Of a stretch of 64,000 bases of DNA, positions 1-9,325 are shown piece by piece. Origin of the DNA: Sphingobacterium allocomposti (GTDB taxonomy: Bacteria > Bacteroidota > Bacteroidia > Sphingobacteriales > Sphingobacteriaceae); contig NZ_VNHX01000001.1 of assembly GCF_008124885.1 (NCBI RefSeq), forward strand, positions 248,001 to 312,000. Reading direction: 5' to 3'. Within the stretch, counting starts at the first letter, position 1. Each line of letters starts with the position of its first letter. The notes under the pieces are model-generated. The model had not been told where the DNA came from, did no database searches, and saw only the letters and a program-made list of their open reading frames with translations. Made by a program: the position numbers and the translations under genes.

Positions 1-762
1 TTGACTAAATACAAAGAAAAAGATCAAATCGCTAGCCATCGCGTATCATAAGATTGTCAGCTAGCTTTAACGGAAATCAGGGGACGACGGCCTTCCGTTG
101 ATCGCAAGCCGTGTATTGACCTCGGAGCTGGGGAGTAGACCAGCAAGTTTTTCCACAATAGACGGAAGGTTCTTGAGTTTATACAATTAAATATTAGGTG
201 ATTTTAGCTAATGCGGATTACAGAGCTATTTAAGATCAGACCTACGAGATTATACTAGCTTGGTCGAAGGCTAGAACTGTACCCCGAAAATCGTAGGCTG
301 CAAGTTGATATCGAGATCGTTCAAGTGGAAAGAGTTATTTTTTCAATAAACCTTTATGATAAACAGTTTGAACCTGGACTCCCCTCGGATTTTACTGACA
401 ACTCGTTTTTTTCAATTTATAGCAGGTCCACATAACTCACCATACCTTGTAAATTGCTGTCTCTTTTATCCGACGCCCGTTGTGTGGCAAAAAAGTACTT
501 GGGCTCGACATTCGGGCCCAAGTACTAAGGGCAAAACGCACTCAAGCCGTTATGAGCGGCTTATTCCTGCAAGCCTCTCGTTGACAGGTGGATTTATGTG
601 GCCTTCTACTTCAAATATTTTTCAAGCAAACGATAGATATTTCTTTTTTGTCGTAAGTTCATTTTACTTGTTAAAATTTTTAATAAGTTTCGTGTTTTTA
701 TAAACTTTTTTTAATTTCACGGCCGGCTATCTAAATGCACGCCACCTGAAATTGATAAAAAG
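1..762. other. Intergenic or non-coding start of the window
   Basis: I see no supportable gene here. The first 50 bases already contain stops in all three minus-strand frames, so no gene runs in from the left on that strand. A plus-strand frame at 356-703 is open but has no recognisable protein character, and a strong hairpin (494-526) lies inside it. The last 120 bases before the ROK regulator are AT-rich and should hold its promoter, although no clean TAnnTTTG box is visible. Confidence 0.5.
494..526. repeat. Perfect 11-bp inverted repeat, strong hairpin
   Basis: Arms AGTACTTGGGC (494-504) and GCCCAAGTACT (516-526) are perfectly complementary. The stem can continue inward through 505-508/512-515 with one G-T pair, leaving a 3-nt loop. 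No T-run follows, so it is not a typical intrinsic terminator. It lies in an otherwise gene-free stretch upstream of utilisation locus 1. Confidence 0.75.
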
Positions 763-1956
763 ATGGATCTAGCTGATCAAATTATAAAACAGCTTTACTT
801 TTTCGAATGTTTGTCCGTGTCGGAACTCAGCGCTCTCACGGGGAAAAGCATCCCGAAAGTTACTGAGGAGGTAGGGAAACTTGTTCACGGCGAAACGCTT
901 ATGGAAAGTGGTTTTGCGGCGTCTACCGGGGGGCGTAGGGCTATGAAGTACGCCGTGAACACAGGCAGGCTACCTCGTATCGCCACCATTGCCGTGGATC
1001 AGCGCTTTACGACCCTTGCCGTGCTGGACTACAAAAACCGATATGTTGTATTTCCGAGGACAATAAGGACAGATATCTACGGTAGTAAAGATACGCTTGA
1101 TCTTGTGATAGCCGGGGTAAAGAAGATGCTGAACGAATTAAGTGGTGAAGAACCCTTGATCATCGGCTTAACAATGCCCGGATTTGTCGATAAAGAACTA
1201 GGAGTTAATCTGTCTTTTCCGGTAAATTCTCCTTGGTACGATGTGCGGAAACGAATTCAGGACGCTCTCGGGCATACGGTTCAGATTGCCAATGATTCCA
1301 GTGCGATTGCCATCGCCGAGCATAAATTGGGGGCGGCGAAAGGAAGTGAAGACGTGTTGGTCGTCAATCTAAACTGGGGAGTGGGACTCGGTATAATCAT
1401 TCACGATAAACTCTATAAAGGGCATGCAGGCTACGCCGGCGAGTTTAGCCATATTCCGTTGGCCGATGCACGCCAGCTATGTTCCTGTGGAAAAAAGGGA
1501 TGTCTGGAAGTTGAAGCTTCTCTGTCCTCTGCTTTGTCCTACGTGTACGAATACCTGGAGCAGGGTGAACCTTCCAGTTTGGGAGCTGTGTTGGAGAACA
1601 AAGGTGCACTGAATCTGGCGGATTTAGTGGATGCTTTTGAGAGTGGAGATCAGGTGGTCATAAAAGCTGTACGGAAAATAAGCCATATGCTCGGAAAGGG
1701 CCTTTCCACCCTGATTCATATTATGAATCCCGAGAAAATTATAATCAGCGGTAACGGTGCGGCTTTCGGTTCCGGACTTTTACCTACTATTCATTCTGCT
1801 ATTCAGGAATATTGTATCCCCCGACTGGGGAAACTAACCGATGTTCAGGTCTCCGACTTCGCAGACGTGCAAACAATTTCAACCGCTTGTATCGCGGTAC
1901 AACAATCAAATATGTATCAATTTCAACACAAACAAATCAAACTACAACAACTATGA
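763..1956 (+). CDS. ROK-family transcriptional regulator (NagC/XylR type)
   Basis: A 397-residue protein. Residues 1-65 look like a winged helix (helical segment, then STGGRRAMKY), followed by a ROK sugar-kinase-like fold. The ROK zinc signature CSCGKKGCLEVEA lies near residues 243-255 after the GHAGYAGEFSH segment, and NPEKIIISGN near the C terminus is typical. ROK repressors bind a sugar or sugar phosphate and control sugar genes. The stop TGA (1954-1956) overlaps the SusC start ATG (1953) by four bases, so translation is probably coupled. The C-terminal tail (SNMYQFQHKQIKLQQL) is encoded by the A-rich sequence that looks like a SusC leader and may not belong to the ancestral ROK fold. Probable role: control of the fucosidase/sialidase locus that follows. 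Confidence 0.9.
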   Translation: MDLADQIIKQLYFFECLSVSELSALTGKSIPKVTEEVGKLVHGETLMESGFAASTGGRRAMKYAVNTGRLPRIATIAVDQRFTTLAVLDYKNRYVVFPRTIRTDIYGSKDTLDLVIAGVKKMLNELSGEEPLIIGLTMPGFVDKELGVNLSFPVNSPWYDVRKRIQDALGHTVQIANDSSAIAIAEHKLGAAKGSEDVLVVNLNWGVGLGIIIHDKLYKGHAGYAGEFSHIPLADARQLCSCGKKGCLEVEASLSSALSYVYEYLEQGEPSSLGAVLENKGALNLADLVDAFESGDQVVIKAVRKISHMLGKGLSTLIHIMNPEKIIISGNGAAFGSGLLPTIHSAIQEYCIPRLGKLTDVQVSDFADVQTISTACIAVQQSNMYQFQHKQIKLQQL

Positions 1957-4900
1957 ACAAGTTTTACAAACACTGTTGCGGTTTAACGTTGTTGATGCTT
2001 TTCAGCATCACGACGCTATTTGCACAGCAAGCAGTTACCGGTAAGGTGACGGACGCCAACGGACCTCTGCCCGGGGTTACTGTCGGTGTGCCGGGGACGT
2101 CAAAGGGCACGCAGACAGATGCGGAGGGTAATTATTCCATTCAGGTCGACCAAGGCGAAAAAATCCGATTTTCTATGGTCGGTTACCTCAGTCAAGAGTT
2201 AACAGCATCGGGTAGCCGTCTTGATGTTGTATTAAAGGAAGATGCAGGAGCATTAGACGAGGTCGTGGTGACGGCGATGGGTATCAAACGCGAAACGAAG
2301 GCATTAGGATACGCAGTGAGCAATATCAAGGCCGAAGAAATCACTAAAGCGGGAAACACCAACTTCGGTTCCGCTTTATATGGTAAGGCCTCTGGGGTGA
2401 AAATCACCACAGCACCGGGCGGTGCTTCGAGCGCCGTGAATGTGCAAATTCGGGGGATCAATTCCCTGAACTACCAGCGCCAACCGTTATATGTTGTGGA
2501 TGGAGTTATCATTCGTAACGACCAGCAATATGGTGCTAGTGGCGCAAATAACAATAACTATTGGGATGACCAACGCATCCGTGGTAACGGTATGCTGGAT
2601 ATTAATCCGGCCGATATTGAAAGTTTATCGATTTTGAAAGGTTCGGCAGCCAGCGCATTATACGGTTCGGATGCAGCGAGCGGGGTTATCGTTATCACCA
2701 CCAAGAAAGGCTCTAAAAGCCGTGGACTAGGAATAGACTTTAATTATAACGGATCGTTGGAAAGAGCAGCGTTCTTGCCTCGTTTCCAAAATATATACGG
2801 CCCGGGATATGATGCTGCGACCAACGTTGCGAATGGTGCGACGGAAGAAGGTTGGATCCTAGATGCGAATTCTCCCTCCGGCAGACGACCTTATTTCCGA
2901 GCGTATGGTAACTTCGGTCCAAAGTTTACCGGAGAAGAAGTGCGCTGGTGGGATGGATCTATACGCACTTACGAAGCACGTGAAAATAACTATAGGGACG
3001 TGTTCGATTTAGGGTATAATTCGAATATCAACTTCGCAATTTCTAACCAGACGGACCAGGTGAACTATCGTTTAAGTGGCACGCGTATGGACTATAAAAG
3101 CACCAGCCCTGGATCGAAGCAAAATAGGAATACGTTTAATCTAAACAGTTCGGTTAAACTCCATGATAAGGTATCTCTGGATGTCGTTGCGAATTATATT
3201 AATACGAACACGCATAACCGATCGCAACTGTTAGGACAGGTGTTAGGCTCATTCGATGGCTTCTTTAGCCGTACGGAGGACATGTCGGTTCTCAAAAACA
3301 AATACCGGACATCCGATGGATATAAGTTTTCTACCTTCGGAACCGGTCGCGAAGAAGACTTTATTTATACTATCCGTCCGACCAATTTACTGAATTATTT
3401 TTGGTCCCAGTATAAGAACAACTACGACGAGACGGAAAATCGGTTATTGACGAGTGCTACCTTAAATTGGGATGTAGTTAAAAATTTGAAATTCAGAGGG
3501 CGGATTGGGAATGACTTAACAAGCGCCTCCAGTACCTATGAACGTTTCAACGAATGGGCTACCCGATACAACTCGGTTTCTGAAAGTTCTGGCGGTTTTG
3601 AAACGTCGAAAGGCGTTTACTCCATCCTGTACGGTGATTTGTTGCTGACATATGCGAATAAGATCAATACAGATTGGGATTATAGTGTGAGTGCTGGTTT
3701 TCAGTCTAGAGAAGAAAACTACAACGATCAATCATCGACAACAGTAGGAGGGTTGGTTAAGGAAAATTGGTTTAGCTTGAATAATACCTATGCGCAAGCT
3801 ACGACAACGAACGCGCGTAAGAAAATGATGAAGTACGCGTACTTCGGGATGGCAAACATAGGTTATAAAGGATTTGCTTACCTAGACGGTACCTATAGAT
3901 CGGAGTATTCGTCGACTCTACCTCCATTGAATAATAATTACAAGTACGGTTCGGTGAGTGGAAGTTTTATTTTTAGCGAAGCATTCGGGTTGCAATCTTC
4001 GAACTTTAACTTCGGTAAGTTAAGAGCCTCCTACGGCATTGTAGGTAATGATGCACCAATCTTTGCCGGAAATATTGCCAATTCCCAGTCCTCTCTTGCG
4101 ACGATCAATGGGTCGGTGCCAGCATTGTCTTATTCAACCAACTATGGGAATTTAGGACTTAAGCCGGAAATGAAGTACGAATGGGAGTTCGGTTTAGAGC
4201 TTAAATTGCTGCAAAGTCGGCTAGGATTGGATGTAAGTTACTATGACAATTACATCAATAATCAAATTTTGAGCTTAACCATGGCGCCATCTCAGGGAGC
4301 TATTACGCAATTATCAAACATCGGACGTATCGCCAATAACGGCCTGGAGGTGTCTCTTTCAGGAACAATGATACAACGTGAGAATTTCAACTGGAATGCA
4401 AGACTCAATTATTCCTTCAATAATACCATGGTGGAAAAATTAAACCAGGAAGGGACTGAATTAACGTTCTATAGTGCAGATGAGAATTCGCTTAAGGTAG
4501 TCGCTGAAGAAGGAAAACGGCTGGGAAATATATATGTATACGATATCGCTAAAGATGCGGATGGAAATAACCTGATTTCGGATGATGGTTATTATGTCAT
4601 AGACAAGACGAAGTACAAACATGTTGGAAACATCCTTCCGCGGGCAGTTGGCGGTTTAACCAATACTTTCAACTACAAAAATTGGATGTTGGATTTTACC
4701 GTAGATTATCGTTTTGGCGGACAAATGGTTTCCGAAAATTTAAAATATGCGATGAGCGCTGGACAACTGGAAAACACGCTAGAGTATCGGGAAACAGGTG
4801 TCACGTTAGATGGTGTTAATGAAAATACTGGGGAGAAAAATGATGTCCATTTAAGTGCGGCGGAATACTATATGAATACATTTGCATGGGGTGCTAATTC

Positions 4901-5174
4901 CTGGTCAGAAAAAGGTGCCGTATATGATAATTCATATATCAAAATGCGCGAGATGTCTATCTCCTATCGTATCCCATCGTCTGTTACGACAAAACTTCGA
5001 ATCAATAACTTACGTGTGTCACTTTTGGGAAGAAATCTCTTTTATTTCTACCGGACGCTTAAAAACTTAGATCCAGAGTCTCCTGTGGGAAATCAATGGT
5101 GGTCTCAAGGAGTAGACGTCGGGTCGAATGCAGCAACCAGAAGCTACGGTATTTCACTAAATGCTAATTTTTAA
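1953..5174 (+). CDS. SusC/RagA-type TonB-dependent outer-membrane receptor
   Basis: I start this at 1953 rather than at an upstream in-frame ATG (1812), because MNKFYKHCCGLTLLMLFSIT begins a clear signal peptide ending near FAQQ, and 1812 lies deep inside the ROK gene. The 1073-residue product has a carboxypeptidase-regulatory-like domain (GKVTDANGPLPGVTVGV, about residues 27-105), a plug domain with DEVVVTAMG and LYVVDGVII, and a long beta-barrel ending in an aromatic strand (YGISLNANF). SusC proteins form the TonB-powered channel for oligosaccharides, capped by SusD. It sits directly upstream of its susD partner (11-nt gap). No TonB box or N-terminal STN domain is evident, so it is not obviously tied to an ECF sigma/anti-sigma pair. 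Confidence 0.95.
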   Translation: MNKFYKHCCGLTLLMLFSITTLFAQQAVTGKVTDANGPLPGVTVGVPGTSKGTQTDAEGNYSIQVDQGEKIRFSMVGYLSQELTASGSRLDVVLKEDAGALDEVVVTAMGIKRETKALGYAVSNIKAEEITKAGNTNFGSALYGKASGVKITTAPGGASSAVNVQIRGINSLNYQRQPLYVVDGVIIRNDQQYGASGANNNNYWDDQRIRGNGMLDINPADIESLSILKGSAASALYGSDAASGVIVITTKKGSKSRGLGIDFNYNGSLERAAFLPRFQNIYGPGYDAATNVANGATEEGWILDANSPSGRRPYFRAYGNFGPKFTGEEVRWWDGSIRTYEARENNYRDVFDLGYNSNINFAISNQTDQVNYRLSGTRMDYKSTSPGSKQNRNTFNLNSSVKLHDKVSLDVVANYINTNTHNRSQLLGQVLGSFDGFFSRTEDMSVLKNKYRTSDGYKFSTFGTGREEDFIYTIRPTNLLNYFWSQYKNNYDETENRLLTSATLNWDVVKNLKFRGRIGNDLTSASSTYERFNEWATRYNSVSESSGGFETSKGVYSILYGDLLLTYANKINTDWDYSVSAGFQSREENYNDQSSTTVGGLVKENWFSLNNTYAQATTTNARKKMMKYAYFGMANIGYKGFAYLDGTYRSEYSSTLPPLNNNYKYGSVSGSFIFSEAFGLQSSNFNFGKLRASYGIVGNDAPIFAGNIANSQSSLATINGSVPALSYSTNYGNLGLKPEMKYEWEFGLELKLLQSRLGLDVSYYDNYINNQILSLTMAPSQGAITQLSNIGRIANNGLEVSLSGTMIQRENFNWNARLNYSFNNTMVEKLNQEGTELTFYSADENSLKVVAEEGKRLGNIYVYDIAKDADGNNLISDDGYYVIDKTKYKHVGNILPRAVGGLTNTFNYKNWMLDFTVDYRFGGQMVSENLKYAMSAGQLENTLEYRETGVTLDGVNENTGEKNDVHLSAAEYYMNTFAWGANSWSEKGAVYDNSYIKMREMSISYRIPSSVTTKLRINNLRVSLLGRNLFYFYRTLKNLDPESPVGNQWWSQGVDVGSNAATRSYGISLNANF

Positions 5175-5185
5175 AGAATTTTGTA

Positions 5186-6766
5186 ATGAATAAAAAAAGA
5201 TATTTTCTATTATTTATCATACTTCCGATTCTGGGATTTACAAGTTGTAAGTCAGAGTTAGAAGATGCTTTCAACAACCCGGATCAAACGACCGAGGCTA
5301 GTATTCCCGGTTTCTTTGCCAGCTTGTTGAACAACGACCGAGTACGTCCCTCGTATTATCACTATCGTACTTTTATTTTATCTAATCATGCTATTTATAC
5401 ACAAACAGCCTCATTTATCCCGTCAAATACGATGTACCAGCCTAACGATGGCTATTCTTCCTCATACTGGACTGGATACTATACGCCGGGTGTATTGGGT
5501 CTCTATCGCAAAATGGAAGCTGCATATGCGGAATTGGGAGAGGAAGAAAAGAGTAAAGAGCGGATTTTTCTTGAAGCTGCCAAAGTAGTACTGTACGATG
5601 AAGGGTCGAAGCTTATCGATAATTACGGCGATATTCCTTTTTCGGAAGCGGGGAGCCTACCGGCTACGAACGAGGCTGTTAAAGCCAAATTCGATGATCA
5701 GAAAGAATTATATTATTCCTTTATTGAAGGTCTGAGAGAAATTAATTCGTTTTTTGCCGCAGCATCAACAACGGGCGACTTCGCAAAATTCGATATTCTT
5801 AACAGCGGTAACGTGGATAAGTGGAGAAGATATGCGAATTCTCTACGTTTACGTTTGCTAATGCGTATTTCCAACGTAGATGAGGGTAAAGCAAGGGCAG
5901 AAGTTATGGAGATGTTAAGCAATCCTGCTGAATACCCGTTAGTAGACGGTGGAAATAATGGAAATTATTCGCCCGGAACTGCGGATATTTTATTGCAGCC
6001 CTTGAATACAAATACTGCGTCTCTAAGACAGGCACTAATTGAAGGTCCTAACTTTTATGCGACAGATTATATGTTGAATAAAACGATGAAGCCGGCAAAC
6101 GATCCACGTATCCCTGTGTTCTATGATAAGTTCGGAGTTACACAGGGAGACGTCTTTACGCCGAACAAGGAGTACAATGCTATGCCAATTACATTCACGG
6201 AAGCCGAAATTGCGACCAATTATCAGAAGTATGCGATTCTTGATTCAGCTACGTTTTTTGATAATGCGAAGCTTCCCGGTATTGTTGCCACAGCATCGGA
6301 GACAAACTTTGCTAAGGCCGAAGCGTACCTGCGTTGGGGCAGCAATGTAGATGCAAAGGCAGCTTATGATGCAGCGTTGAAACAGTCTGTGACATTTTAT
6401 TACTATTTGAACAATCTGAACAATTCTGGTCTTCCGTTGGAAACAAAACCTGACGATGCAATAATTAATGACTTTGTAAATAACTCCACCGCTAGTTTCG
6501 CCGGTAACACTTCTGAAAAATTAGAACTGATCCTAACGCAGAAATGGCTCCATTATGGCTTTCTGCAAGCGCAGCATGCATGGTCGGAATATAGGAGAAC
6601 CGGCTATCCGAAAATTACTGTATTAAGAGCCGGACTAGCTAACTATGCAACGCCACCTATGCGCTTTTTGTACCCGACTAGTGAGGTCTCCAATAATCTG
6701 CAAAACTATGAAGCGGTGCGTGCAAAAGATACCCGAAATACAAGGATATTTTGGGACGTTGATTAA
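5186..6766 (+). CDS. SusD-like glycan-binding lipoprotein
   Basis: A 526-residue protein with lipoprotein signal LGFTSC, lipidated Cys at residue 21. The helical TPR-like SusD fold is suggested by its length, the KWRRYANSLRLRLLMRIS segment and the C-terminal EKLELILTQKWLHYGFLQAQ stretch with the late TGYPKI motif, as in the SusD/RagB-like_2 group. SusD lids bind oligosaccharide on the cell surface and hand it to SusC; the gene follows its SusC partner with an 11-nt gap. A hairpin with a T-run follows 20 nt after the stop, which may reduce read-through into the glycosidases. The exact substrate cannot be read from the sequence. Confidence 0.93.
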   Translation: MNKKRYFLLFIILPILGFTSCKSELEDAFNNPDQTTEASIPGFFASLLNNDRVRPSYYHYRTFILSNHAIYTQTASFIPSNTMYQPNDGYSSSYWTGYYTPGVLGLYRKMEAAYAELGEEEKSKERIFLEAAKVVLYDEGSKLIDNYGDIPFSEAGSLPATNEAVKAKFDDQKELYYSFIEGLREINSFFAAASTTGDFAKFDILNSGNVDKWRRYANSLRLRLLMRISNVDEGKARAEVMEMLSNPAEYPLVDGGNNGNYSPGTADILLQPLNTNTASLRQALIEGPNFYATDYMLNKTMKPANDPRIPVFYDKFGVTQGDVFTPNKEYNAMPITFTEAEIATNYQKYAILDSATFFDNAKLPGIVATASETNFAKAEAYLRWGSNVDAKAAYDAALKQSVTFYYYLNNLNNSGLPLETKPDDAIINDFVNNSTASFAGNTSEKLELILTQKWLHYGFLQAQHAWSEYRRTGYPKITVLRAGLANYATPPMRFLYPTSEVSNNLQNYEAVRAKDTRNTRIFWDVD

Positions 6767-6786
6767 AATTTGAATCCGTCGATATG

Positions 6787-6814
6787 AAAAGCCACCTAGT
6801 GTGGCTTTTCTTTT
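6787..6814 (+). terminator. Hairpin with T-run between susD and fucosidase gene
   Basis: Arms AAAAGCCAC (6787-6795) and GTGGCTTTT (6801-6809) with a 5-nt loop, followed by CTTTT. It resembles a rho-independent terminator, and may be only partial because the next genes lie on the same strand and continue the same locus. An ATG at 6784 falls in this hairpin and is therefore not taken as the start of the next gene. Confidence 0.65.
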
Positions 6815-6849
6815 ATAAATGTGTAAATTCAAACGAGAACAATCCAATC

Positions 6850-8277
6850 ATGAAAACAACAATATTAACTGCATTGCTCATTGTCTATTCTTATTTTTCC
6901 TTCGCCCAAGCCCACAACGTCTCGGCCGGCTATCAGCCACCTAACGATCCGCTGGTTGTTGAGAATCTGGAGGCCTGGCAGGATTTGAAGTTCGGCCTTT
7001 TTATGCACTGGGGGACTTATAGCCAGTGGGGAATTGTAGAAAGCTGGAGTCTTTGTCCCGAGGATGAGGGCTGGACACAGCGCCGGGCAGAGCATGGCAA
7101 GACTTACTACGAGTACGTAAAAAACTATGAAAATCTGCAAAAGACCTTTAACCCGACCGATTTTAACCCGCAAAAGTGGGCTGATGCTGCAAAAGCAGCG
7201 GGAATGAAATACGTGGTCTTTACGACGAAGCACCACGATGGCTTTGCTATGTTTGATACAAAGGAATCGGATTACAAAATAACCTCTCCCAATACGCCCT
7301 TCTCCGAACATCCGAAGGCTGATGTGACGAAAGAGATATTCCGGACCTTCCGCAATGAAGGATTTAAAATAGGGGCTTATTTTTCAAAGCCGGATTGGCA
7401 CACGGAGTATTATTGGTGGCCTTATTTTCCGCCGAAAGATCGAAACGTGAATTACGATCCGGTCAAGTACCCCGAGCGATGGGAAAAATACAAGCAGTTT
7501 ACGTATAATCAGATTAATGAGCTGACGTCTAACTATGGCAGGGTTGATATTCTTTGGTTGGACGGGGGATGGGTCAGACCGTTCCATACGATCGATCAAA
7601 GCGTGGAATGGCAGCGTACCATTAAGGTGGAACAGGATATCGACATGGATCGGATAGGGGCCATGGCCCGGCGCAACCAGCCGGGAATCATTGTTGTCGA
7701 TCGAACCGTTCCCGGTAACTGGGAGAACTATGTCACGCCGGAGCAGGCCGTTCCGGAACATCCGCTGGACATTCCTTGGGAAAGTTGCATCACCATGGGC
7801 AATTCGTTTTCGTATGTCCCCGGCGACGACTATAAACCGGCGAAGAAGATCGTGGAAACTTTGGTTAAGATCATCTCGCGAGGTGGAAACTACCTCTTAA
7901 ACATCGCTCCGGGGTCGAATGGCGATTTTGATCAGGCGGCTTACGATCGCCTGCGCGACCTATCTGCATGGATAGACGTCAATGGTTCTGCCGTATTTGC
8001 GACGAGAGCGGTGGCTCCATACCATGAAGGGGACTACTATTACACAAGAAGCAAGGACGGTAAGGTGTTAAATGTCTTCCATCTGGCCGAAGGGAATGCG
8101 TATACTGCTCCGGCTACCTTTGCCTTCACGGTGCCGGCTGATTTTCAGGTTAAGGAGGTGAAAGTATTGGGGCATAAGGGAAAGATAAGGTGGTCGAAAA
8201 ACGGCGACAAGCTGTCTGTGCAGAACCCGAACGCGGTGCTGAACTACGCTGCCGTTATTCAGCTGGAACGGAGGTAA
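6850..8277 (+). CDS. GH29 alpha-L-fucosidase, exported
   Basis: A 475-residue protein starting at 6850, where MKTTILTALLIVYSYFSFAQ is a clear signal peptide; the upstream ATG at 6784 lies within a terminator-like hairpin. GH29 signatures are FGLFMHWGTYSQWG, YVVFTTKHHDGFAMFD and VDILWLDGGW, with the probable catalytic nucleophile Asp at about residue 238. NYLLNIAPGSNGDF is the usual region near the end of the catalytic barrel. GH29 enzymes release terminal alpha-L-fucose from glycans by a retaining mechanism. It lies downstream of SusCD and 4 nt upstream of a sialidase-like gene, so both act on a fucose-capped glycan, presumably in the periplasm. The sub-family (broad or alpha-1,3/4-specific) is not decided. 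Confidence 0.93.
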   Translation: MKTTILTALLIVYSYFSFAQAHNVSAGYQPPNDPLVVENLEAWQDLKFGLFMHWGTYSQWGIVESWSLCPEDEGWTQRRAEHGKTYYEYVKNYENLQKTFNPTDFNPQKWADAAKAAGMKYVVFTTKHHDGFAMFDTKESDYKITSPNTPFSEHPKADVTKEIFRTFRNEGFKIGAYFSKPDWHTEYYWWPYFPPKDRNVNYDPVKYPERWEKYKQFTYNQINELTSNYGRVDILWLDGGWVRPFHTIDQSVEWQRTIKVEQDIDMDRIGAMARRNQPGIIVVDRTVPGNWENYVTPEQAVPEHPLDIPWESCITMGNSFSYVPGDDYKPAKKIVETLVKIISRGGNYLLNIAPGSNGDFDQAAYDRLRDLSAWIDVNGSAVFATRAVAPYHEGDYYYTRSKDGKVLNVFHLAEGNAYTAPATFAFTVPADFQVKEVKVLGHKGKIRWSKNGDKLSVQNPNAVLNYAAVIQLERR

Positions 8278-8281
8278 GGTC

Positions 8282-9325
8282 ATGGGGTACTTAAGTAAAT
8301 TCGCAATTACTGGTCTGGCGGTCTGCGGCGCGCTGTTTGTACGTGCTCAGCACCTATCGGTCCGGGTACAAAAGACGGAGTTCATTTTTGAGGAAGGAAA
8401 GTTTTTTGATCAGTGTCATGCTTCAACGCTGGAAGAGACGGCAGAAGGTGTGCTATTAAGCGCGTGGTTCGGGGGGAAACACGAGGGTAGCAACGACGTG
8501 GTTGTCTGGGGTGCGCGGCAGGTAGATGGAAGATGGACGGCTCCCGAAGTATGGGCCGACGGGAAAGTAACTCCAGAGACTCAGTTTCCATGCTGGAATC
8601 CCGTTTTGTTTAGGCCGCGGGGTAGCGATAAAATTTACCTATACTATAAAGTGGGGCCGAATCCGAGAGAATGGTGGGGAATGGTTAAAACGTCCGACGA
8701 CGGCGGGTTGACATGGTCGGTTGCAAAAAGGTTGCCGGACGGGATACTAGGTCCGATTAAAAACCGCCCGATACAACTGGCGGATGGAACTGTGCTTTCC
8801 CCGTCCAGCGTGGAGCTGAGCGAGGATCGATGGATAGCACACGTGGAGCGTAGCGACGATGGACAGAACACGTGGCAGGCTTATCCCGTCGATCACGCAA
8901 GCCTATTTAACGTGATACAGCCAAGTATCGTCCAGCATGCTGACGGACGTCTGCAGGTCTTATGCCGGAGTAAGGAGGGCGTAGTCGCCACCGCATGGTC
9001 CACCGACGGTGGAAGAACATGGTCGTCTCTCGAAAAAACAGACCTTGTGAACCCAAATTCGGGAACAGACGCTATACGCGTCGGCGGACGCCTTTTCATT
9101 GTATATAATCCGGATCTGCCAGGAAAGGAGTGGTGGGAAGGGAGGGCCAAGCTTCGGCTGGCCTCCTCAACGGATGGGATAAGCTGGACGGATGTGCTGA
9201 ACCTCGAGGATGAAGAAAAGGGCGAGTTCAGCTATCCGACAGTTATCCAGGATGCTAAAGGGCGCCTGCATATCAGCTATACCTATAATCGGAAATCTAT
9301 AAAGCATATCGTTGTGCTGTTATAA
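8282..9325 (+). CDS. Sialidase-like BNR-repeat protein (predicted neuraminidase group), exported
   Basis: A 347-residue protein with signal peptide MGYLSKFAITGLAVCGALFV, cut near VRAQ. It has sialidase Asp-box repeats SDDGGLTWS, STDGGRTWS and STDGISWTD, spaced as in a beta-propeller, plus FDQCHASTLEE and PCWNPVLF, typical of the BNR_2 predicted-neuraminidase group. Members of this group include true exo-sialidases but also propellers acting on other acidic or deoxy sugars, so sialidase activity is inferred only. The start ATG at 8282 follows the fucosidase stop by 4 nt, and GGAGGTAAGG at the end of that gene could serve as a ribosome binding site. It closes utilisation locus 1. Confidence 0.8.
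   Translation: MGYLSKFAITGLAVCGALFVRAQHLSVRVQKTEFIFEEGKFFDQCHASTLEETAEGVLLSAWFGGKHEGSNDVVVWGARQVDGRWTAPEVWADGKVTPETQFPCWNPVLFRPRGSDKIYLYYKVGPNPREWWGMVKTSDDGGLTWSVAKRLPDGILGPIKNRPIQLADGTVLSPSSVELSEDRWIAHVERSDDGQNTWQAYPVDHASLFNVIQPSIVQHADGRLQVLCRSKEGVVATAWSTDGGRTWSSLEKTDLVNPNSGTDAIRVGGRLFIVYNPDLPGKEWWEGRAKLRLASSTDGISWTDVLNLEDEEKGEFSYPTVIQDAKGRLHISYTYNRKSIKHIVVLL

Noticed and set aside
356..703. Open frame of 115 codons before the ROK gene
   Set aside because: Composition is not protein-like, it contains a strong hairpin, and no family resemblance is seen.
1812..1952. Upstream start for the first SusC gene
   Set aside because: These codons lie inside the ROK gene, and the signal peptide begins only at 1953.
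6784..6849. Upstream ATG for the fucosidase gene
   Set aside because: It lies in a terminator-like hairpin, and a clear signal peptide starts at 6850.
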